Shown here: positions 9,201 through 14,905 of the stretch, piece by piece
Layout of the letters: the number at the start of each line of letters is the position of its first letter
Numbering within the stretch: the first letter of the stretch is position 1
From: Acanthamoeba lenticulata
Lineage: Eukaryota; Discosea; Longamoebia; Acanthamoebidae
Assembly: GCA_002179805.1 (NCBI GenBank)
Contig: NAVB01000590.1
Coordinates: 1-14,905 of the forward strand
Direction: 5' to 3'
Length of the DNA stretch: 14,905 nucleotides
Program-made: the position numbers and the translations under genes
Notes under the pieces: generated by a model
Told to the model about the DNA's origin: nothing
What the model saw: the letters and a program-made list of their open reading frames with translations, nothing else
Databases searched by the model: none

Positions 9201-12200
9201 GCGCTTCTTCCTTTCTCTTTTCCTCAATGCCTTGGTTCTCGCGCTCTCCCCGTGCTCACGGTGCCGGTACCTTGGCTTTGGCAGGCTGTCATGGTGGAGG
9301 AGGTCGAGGAGGAAAGTAGCAGCAGCAGTGGCAAGTCGGACGACAAGCCAGAGCCTCGACAAGACGAGTTGTCCGACGCCGAGGCGCCCAAGAAGGTCAC
9401 GCCGACAGAGCTCAAGCTGCAGCGCGAGCCCTCCAAGCTTGGCCGCGTGTCGCCGCGGGGCACTTCGCCCGCTCACTCGCCGCGGGAAGGGTCTGCGCCC
9501 GGCACGCCGATCGTGACGACGCCGCGGGGCGGGAAGTCGGCCGCCCCGTCGCCCACACCCTCGCCGCCGGACGAGTCGCAGCCGCTGTCCACCAAAAAGA
9601 CGCGCGTCGCGGCGCTGGCGGGAGACGACCACGCGCACAAAGCGCTAATCAACTCGGCCAACGCCGTCCTTGTGCGTCCGGCCAAGACTCCTACCGACGC
9701 CGCTCCTCAGTCTCCATCGCCCGCGGGCAAGGACTCGTCTGGTCTGCAGCGGGCTTCGTCCACGCTCGAGTCCTCTCTGCGCCGCAACTCCAACCCTCCG
9801 GGTACTTACCCGCTGGCTACTGGCCCGTTTGCTTGTATGAAGTGGGACTCATTTGTAGGAGTTGTTGTCCCCGCAGTGCCCCTATTGGCGACCAAGGGCC
9901 TGCACCAGGTCCAGTCCTCGCCCCTGCTGAGCGAAGGCATCCATTACTCGGGCGATCATGCGCGATCGGCGCCTGTCTCGCCCTCGTTGAGCTCGGGCAG
10001 CTCGAGCACCTCTGGCACCCCGCGATCTGGCTCGCGTCGAAAGAAGCGGACCTACGTCGTGTGCCGACTGTGCGAGGAAGAGATCCAAGCCGACCTGGTA
10101 TGCCACTTACTCGCTTGCATTTTGTTCTCGTCTCCGCCTGGGACTCCTCGTCTGACATGTGTTTGTTTGCAGTTGACGGAGCACAACACGTACTGTCAGC
10201 TCATCTTCCAAAAGTGCGAACGAGACCGATGTTCGCCCGACAGGAAGATCCAGCTCCTCTCCCAGATCATGTCCGACCTCACCGAGATGAGCGAGTACTT
10301 TTCCCTCCCCCTCCTCTCCCATTGTTCGTTTTTAGATCATTTTTCTTTATTTTGTTCTAACACGTCGTTTGTCTGGCTCGATTCAGGCCTTCGATCAGCC
10401 CGCGAACCCCGCGCGTTTCGCTGGCGGCCATCATCGACCTTGCCAAGTGCGCCTTCCCCTCCCCTCACCATTCCTCCCTCTCAGTCGCTGGTCGCCGCCG
10501 GTCCGTTGATGATAAATCATATCCTATGCTAATACTGAAGTCACAACACAATGTCGACAACTTATTTTGCGTGTCTCTGAGGACCCGGCTTCTTTCCCTC
10601 CACCGCCTTTTTTTTTCACCATCGTGTTGGCGCTGACCTTCTTCCTCGCCTCTCTCTCCACTCGGTGATCAGGCGCGCGCTCGACAAGTTCGAGGACGCG
10701 ACGCTGGACATACACATCTCGGAGCTCCTGTTCGAGCTTGAGGGCCTGACCAAGGGCGACGTCAAGCAAGTCACCTTCGGCAAGCGCCTGGCCAAAATGG
10801 TGCGCCTCCCCGCCTTTTGCCTGGATAGAGGTCTGTGTTGTGCACGTGTATTGACTTGCCGCTGCCAACGCAGCTCGATGAGCTTTCGACGTGCCCACCG
10901 CCGCCACCCAAGACGCCGCCGTCGTCGTTAGACTTGACCGGGGCGCACATGCCCGGTGGGGCGGCCAACCCGCTCACCAAGTCCAAGTCCGACCCGGAGA
11001 AGAACAAGACCGGCCTCCTCCGCATTCTCTCCATCTTTGGCGGCAAGAACGGCCACCGCAGCAAGGACAGCGAGGTCGTCGACGTACGTGTCAACCCGCT
11101 GCGTCGTGGTCGTCATGATGTGGCACCTCGCTGAGACGTGGCTACACACGACGCACGCAGGTGCCCAACTCCCCGGCGCCGACGCGACGAGACGATGCCG
11201 AGGCCGAGCGACGACGCGAGCAGCATACACCCATGTCGCGGCGGCAGCGGTCCAACAGCATCAGCGGTCCGAGCCGGACCACCATCGAGGACTTTGAGAA
11301 GATCAAGATGATCTCCCGCGGTGCCTTTGGGTACGCTTCTTTCTCCTTCTTTCTCCTCGTTGCGCCGACACGCGAACTAAACATGTCAACGATGATGGGG
11401 CGCGGAGCAGAAAGGTGTACCTGGCGCGCAAGAAGAAGACGGGTGACGTGTACGCCATCAAGATGCTCAAGAAGGACGACATGGTGCGCAAGAACATGGT
11501 GGAGCACGTCATGGCCGAGCGCGACATCATGGCCGGCAACAACAACTCCTTCGTCGTCAAGCTCTACTACGCCTTCCAGTCTGAGGTGCGCCTCTCGCCC
11601 CGCCCCGGCCTTCACGGCCTCGGTCATGTGGGTGTTGATCGTCCTGTGTGGTGAGACTGACGCCCGTCCGTCCGTACGGCACGTGCAGAAATACCTGTAC
11701 CTCGTGATGGAGTACCTGAATGGAGGCGATCTGGCGTCGCTCCTCCAGAACCTGGGCTACTTTGACGAGAACATGACGCGGCAGTACATCGCCGAGACCG
11801 TCCTCGCCCTCGAGTACCTCCACGCCCGCGACATCATCCACCGTGACCTCAAGGTCGGCTCCTTTATTCCACTTCATTTCCAAGTTTTAATTTTTACCAA
11901 TAATTATTTCTTTTTGCGTGATAAATTATAGCCGGATAATATGCTGGTCGGGAATGACGGGCATGTGAAGCTGACGGACTTTGGGCTGAGCAACCTGGGC
12001 CTGCTCGACGACTCGGTCTCGACGACGCGCAAGTCCGAGGATGAGGATGAGGACGACAACTTGATGAGCGCCACGAGCGACTTTGTGATGATCGGCCATC
12101 CATCATCCGCGTCGACCGCCAACACGGGCGTCCCCGTCCCAGGCCCCTCGGCCTCGACGGCGCCGGTGCTCAACCCGCCGCCGTCGCCGGTCGCCGAGCG

Positions 12201-14109
12201 GAGCCTCACGCGCTCGTCACGCCGCAACACACGCTCATCGCGCCGCGTCGTCGGCACCCCCGACTACTTGGTCCCGCCCTCCCTCTTCCCCATCCCGCCG
12301 CCATTCTTGTCTTGGTAGCTGGTGAGCGGCATTAGGGCTGACGATTTCATCAACAGGCACCGGAGGCGCTGCTGGGCACAGGCCACGCCGCTCCGCTCGA
12401 TTGGTGGGCGCTGGGCGTCATCATGTTTGAGTTCCTGACCGGGTGCCCGCCCTTCAACGACGAGACGCCGGAGGCCATCTTCCAGAATATTCTCAGCGGC
12501 AGTACGCCCCCCCCCCCAACCTTCCCTTGCCTTCTCGACGTCGTCTTTATCGAGCCCGCGGGTCTGATCATCCCCCTCTTCTCTTTCTCCCATTCAATGC
12601 AGACGTGCCGTGGGTGGAGCTCCCGCCCGAGATCTCGCCCGAGGCCAAGGACCTCCTCAAGCGACTGCTCTGCGAGGACCCCAACGAGCGCATCGGCACC
12701 AAATGTGCGCATCCGCCCTTCCCCACCCCATTCGTCATTCTTAAAGGCCATAACCATAATTAATTATGGATTTCTTGTTGTGTTTATTTTGGTGACCACA
12801 GCCGTGGACGAGATCAAGAACCACCCGTTCTTCGCGGGGGTCAACTGGAAGACGCTGCTGGACAACCCGGGCATCTTCATGCCCCGTCCCACTGACGCCT
12901 ACGACACGGGCTACTTCTGGGGTACACGACATCGCCATCATTGTCATCATCGTCATCGTTTGCATCATCACCATCATCGTTGTTGTCTAACCTTTGCGCA
13001 CGATGATCGGCAGACCGGACGGACATCTATGGCAACTCGGGGTCGATGGGGTCCTTCCAGGGCGGCTCGGTGATGTCCGACGGAGGCCAGCAGAACGGGG
13101 TGTCGCCGTCGTCCAGCGGCGTGGCGATCCCCGTGACTGACCAGATCAAGGCCATGAACTCGTTCGGGCGGTTCTCCTTCACCAACATCCCGTTCTTGCT
13201 CGAGCGCGGTCTCGACGAGGCCACCCGCTCCATCTCCTGTATGACCGAGAGCGGCGACTCTGAGACAGACAGGGTTCGCTCCTCCCCCCCCCTTCCCTTT
13301 TTCATCATCATCATCGCCATCATGTCTGACGGCTTGTGTGTCGCGCGTGGTGACAACAACGACAACAGCACGACAGCTTCTCGCTGTCAGAGAGCAGTTT
13401 CACCGAGGACGACGGCCCATCTCCGGTGCCCGAGCTGCACAGCGACTCCTCCGCGGTCGAGGAGTCCGAGGACCTGACGGTGGCCGCGGCCGCGGCCGCT
13501 GCGGCGGCGCTGGTGGACGCCAACCGCGAGTGGGAGGCCAGCGACAACGAGGACGACAAGCGAGCGAGCGCCGGTGCGACATCAGACGACGGAGATGATG
13601 GGAGCTGCACCACGCCACGGTCACGCCGTGGCAGCCGACGAGCGTCGCGGCCGTTCGTTCGCCGACAATCGCTCGAACCGGCCGGGCGCGAGAACGATGG
13701 GTTCAGCATCGCTGCCTTCTGGGCCAGCAAGAACGGCGGAGGCGGCGCGGAGGCAGCGCCGTTCCCGGGCGTGCCGTTCTACAACGAGGCGCTGCCGGAC
13801 GGCGAAGGCGTAGCGGTCGACGAGACGGGGGCCATCGTGCACGGGCCCTTCCCGGGCATCAAGCTCTACACCGAGCAAAGCAACCACCGGAGCAGGTCGA
13901 ATTCACTGCGGGCATCAGAGCTGCTATCAACAACTGAAGGAGTTGACTACAGCAGCAGCGACGGGGGAGTCAGTTACGCCAGCGACGTGGATGAGCGAGG
14001 ATGGCCAGTGATTCCGCGTGCCAAGTCCGTGTCGAGCATCATCGATAGCTTCGAAGTGGTTCCTACTCGCGTCGATACAACAAGCACAAGGGACAAGAGC
14101 GACCAGTAA
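6238..14109 (+). CDS. PX- and PH-domain AGC protein kinase of the IRE/MAST/Greatwall/Rim15 class
   Basis: 26 exons: 6238-6378, 6476-6559, 6886-7089, 7234-7314, 7450-7500, 7571-7676, 7753-7870, 8032-8561, 8620-8796, 8874-8983, 9070-9198, 9285-9801, 9877-10097, 10173-10294, 10387-10446, 10673-10799, 10874-11083, 11161-11330, 11411-11585, 11689-11853, 11932-12270, 12357-12501, 12603-12704, 12802-12921, 13014-13273, 13369-14109; 1734 residues. PX domain about 27-140 ([23 protein letters not shown]), PH domain about 147-255 ([20 protein letters not shown] ... FQDWFRAL), charged region with Gln tract, an IRE/MAST-like pre-kinase region (about 440-580), Ser/Pro-rich linker, a C-x2-C-x11-H-x3-C finger as in plant IRE kinases, then kinase about 1041-1372: RGAFGKVYLA, AIK Lys1070, HRDLK 1162-1166, DFG Asp1182, GTPDYLAPE. 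About 85 residues are inserted between DFG and GTPDY, the hallmark of Greatwall/Rim15. The hydrophobic motif FGRFSF follows near 1452. The catalytic residues are intact, so it should be active; lipid binding by PX/PH suggests membrane targeting. It could be annotated simply as an AGC kinase. The intron 5 acceptor (AAG, 7570) and the N-terminal exon are the weakest parts. Confidence 0.9.
6560..6885 (+). other. Longest intron of the kinase gene (326 nt), within the PX domain
   Basis: It interrupts the PX domain after SELDAK and resumes at [12 protein letters not shown]. It is T/G-rich and holds no exon-like or RNA-like structure that I can support. Confidence 0.75.
8399..8422 (+). repeat. Gln-rich codon run in the kinase gene
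   Basis: CAG/CAA/CAT codons encode QQQHQQQQ, flanked by two copies of EKAAQ, inside a Lys/Glu/Ala-rich stretch that probably forms a helix or coiled coil. Confidence 0.85.
9802..9876 (+). other. Second stop-free 75-nt intron in the kinase linker
   Basis: GTACTTACC to CCCCGCAG, 25 codons in frame and without a stop. Splicing joins PPG/V to [10 protein letters not shown]. Since it lies in a disordered Ser/Pro-rich linker, homology cannot decide whether it is spliced; the good donor and acceptor favour an intron. Confidence 0.6.
10098..10172 (+). other. Frame-preserving, stop-free 75-nt intron inside the kinase zinc finger
   Basis: The intron runs from GTATGC to TTTGCAG. It is exactly 25 codons with no in-frame stop. 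Spliced, it joins [12 protein letters not shown] to LTEHNTYC, giving the C-x2-C-x11-H-x3-C spacing of plant IRE kinases. Retained, it would insert 25 mostly hydrophobic residues (with four Cys) between the CxxC and HxxxC halves. Confidence 0.75.
12928..12990 (+). repeat. CAT/CATCAT-rich repeat in kinase intron 24
   Basis: Imperfect trinucleotide repeats of ATC/CAT with GTC interruptions inside the intron 12922-13013. A related, shorter run, CATCATCATCATCGCCATCAT, lies in the next intron (13303-13323). Confidence 0.8.
13163..13180 (+). other. AGC-kinase hydrophobic motif
   Basis: Encodes FGRFSF, fitting F-x-x-F-S-F/Y, about 80 residues after the HPFF end of the kinase fold. Plant IRE kinases carry a closely similar FxNFSF at this place. 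The Ser is the likely phosphosite that docks on the kinase N-lobe. Confidence 0.7.
13483..13509 (+). repeat. Nine-alanine tract in the kinase tail
   Basis: Nine consecutive GCN codons, mixed GCC/GCG/GCT, in a low-complexity acidic stretch of the C-terminal tail. Confidence 0.9.
13759..13875 (+). repeat. Duplicated PFPGxxxYxE motif in the kinase tail
   Basis: [10 protein letters not shown] (13759-13788) and [10 protein letters not shown] (13846-13875) lie 29 codons apart in an otherwise divergent, probably disordered region. The paired conservation suggests a short binding motif; I do not recognise it. Confidence 0.6.
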
Positions 14110-14463
14110 AAAGCGACGGACTGGTCCAATGCGCACCGCCACGAGCGGCGACTGTACACAGCACCACTCTCCCGGAGAGTGTGCGCCTGCGAGGGAAGGT
14201 GTGCGCTTTATTTATTCTATTTATTACAACTATCAATGGAAACAAAGAATGAAGTAGACGTAACATCTCTGGCGATTGCCCAACAGGGCGCAAGGGCTGG
14301 CGTTCCCGCCAAATTTTATCTCGACCGTTACACGTACAGAGATGTCTCCGACTTGTCCAGCCCAGAAGATGACAAGATAGGAAGTATTTTGTTTACGTTT
14401 ATTCTTCGAGTTAAATAGAGAGACGCACTGTACACATAGAATGGATAGAAGGGGATAGACGAT
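14110..14463. other. Intergenic region between convergent kinase and H2B genes
   Basis: These 354 nt hold both 3' UTRs. There is a T-rich stretch (TTTATTTATTCTATTTATT near 14207-14225) after the kinase stop, and a minus-strand AATAAA at 14398-14403. A plus-strand 79-codon open frame crosses it but has no recognisable motif and no likely promoter, so I do not call it a gene. Confidence 0.6.
14398..14403 (-). terminator. Poly(A) signal for histone H2B
   Basis: AATAAA on the minus strand, about 60 nt after the H2B stop codon at 14464. I see no metazoan-type histone 3' stem-loop between the stop and this signal, which suggests a polyadenylated histone mRNA. Confidence 0.55.
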
Positions 14464-14904
14464 TTAGTCGTCCTGCGAGGCAGCGGTAGAACCGAGGCTC
14501 GACTGGTACTTGGTAACGGCCTTGGTGCCCTCAGACACGGCATGCTTGGCAAGCTCACCAGGGAGGAGGAGACGGACGGCAGTCTGAATCTCGCGCGAGC
14601 TGATGGTGTTCCTCTTGTTGTAGCGCGCAAGACGGCCAGCCTCGAGGGCGATCCTCTCGAAGATGTCGTTGACGAACGAGTTCATGATGGCCATGGCCTT
14701 GTTCGAGATACCAGTGTCCGGGTGGACCTGCTTGAGCACCTTGTAGATGAAGGTCGAGTACGAGGCGTAGTTCTTCTTGGCGGCACCCTTGGACTTCTTG
14801 CTGGCGCCCTCACCGGCGGCCTTCTTGACGCCCACCTTCTTGGTGGCGGGGGCCTTCTTCGGGGCGGCCTTCTTCTCGGCGCCCTCGACGGTCTCGGCGG
14901 GCTT
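14464..14904 (-). CDS. Histone H2B (5' partial, runs off the window)
   Basis: The open frame is unbroken from the window edge (14904) to the TAA at 14464-14466, 146 codons, with no intron. The GTG at 14835 is an internal Val; the frame continues upstream through Lys/Ala/Pro-rich tail sequence ([14 protein letters not shown]), so the true ATG lies past the edge. The histone fold is textbook: [81 protein letters not shown]. The protein pairs with H2A in the nucleosome. The Lys in AVTKY corresponds to the site ubiquitinated in animal (K120) and yeast (K123) H2B. Beyond the usual end it has an extra acidic tail, [10 protein letters not shown]. The coding strand is strongly biased to G/C-ending codons, as expected of a highly expressed gene. 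It converges on the kinase gene. Confidence 0.97.
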   Translation of the reverse strand, partial: KPAETVEGAEKKAAPKKAPATKKVGVKKAAGEGASKKSKGAAKKNYASYSTFIYKVLKQVHPDTGISNKAMAIMNSFVNDIFERIALEAGRLARYNKRNTISSREIQTAVRLLLPGELAKHAVSEGTKAVTKYQSSLGSTAASQDD

Positions 14905-14905
14905 C

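Noticed and set aside
14179..14418. 79-codon open frame between the kinase and H2B genes
   Set aside because: No motif and no splice partner; it sits in the 3' UTR region of two convergent genes.
14464..14835. Histone H2B starting at the GTG at 14835
   Set aside because: The frame continues upstream with typical H2B tail residues to the window edge, so the start lies outside.
1..14905. Defence system, CRISPR array, mobile element or viral insertion
   Set aside because: No direct-repeat arrays, terminal inverted repeats, transposase, integrase or viral motifs were seen; nearly all sequence is explained by five ordinary intron-containing or histone genes.

Overview
The window is eukaryotic nuclear DNA: GC-rich coding exons broken by many short introns (mostly 58-105 nt, almost all GT-AG with pyrimidine-rich 3' ends). 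Together with the protein families present, this suggests a free-living amoebozoan, most like Acanthamoeba. That assignment is inferred from style and was not tested by a search. I rebuilt five genes by matching splice sites, reading frames and family motifs. All internal exon phases agree in each model.

Layout: (1) 63-1915, plus strand, 5'-truncated: a JMJD6-like JmjC oxygenase whose last exon runs on into a UBR-box zinc finger. (2) 1986-4014, minus strand, convergent with gene 1 and only 70 nt from it: an 11-exon family-2-type glycosyltransferase with an N-terminal signal or anchor segment. (3) 4261-5725, plus strand, divergent from gene 2 across a 246-nt shared promoter: F-actin capping protein alpha subunit. 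(4) 6238-14109, plus strand: a 26-exon, about 1734-residue AGC kinase of the IRE/MAST/Greatwall/Rim15 class carrying N-terminal PX and PH domains. (5) 14464-14904, minus strand, convergent with gene 4 and truncated by the window edge: histone H2B.

The genes do not form a pathway. They are single-copy-style neighbours with compact spacing. No prokaryotic system, CRISPR array, transposon, viral gene, rRNA or tRNA was seen. The most interesting points are two domain combinations (JmjC+UBR box; PX+PH+IRE/MAST kinase), a frame-preserving stop-free intron that splits the kinase's zinc finger, two probable GC-AG introns, and a glycosyltransferase whose second acidic motif looks altered.
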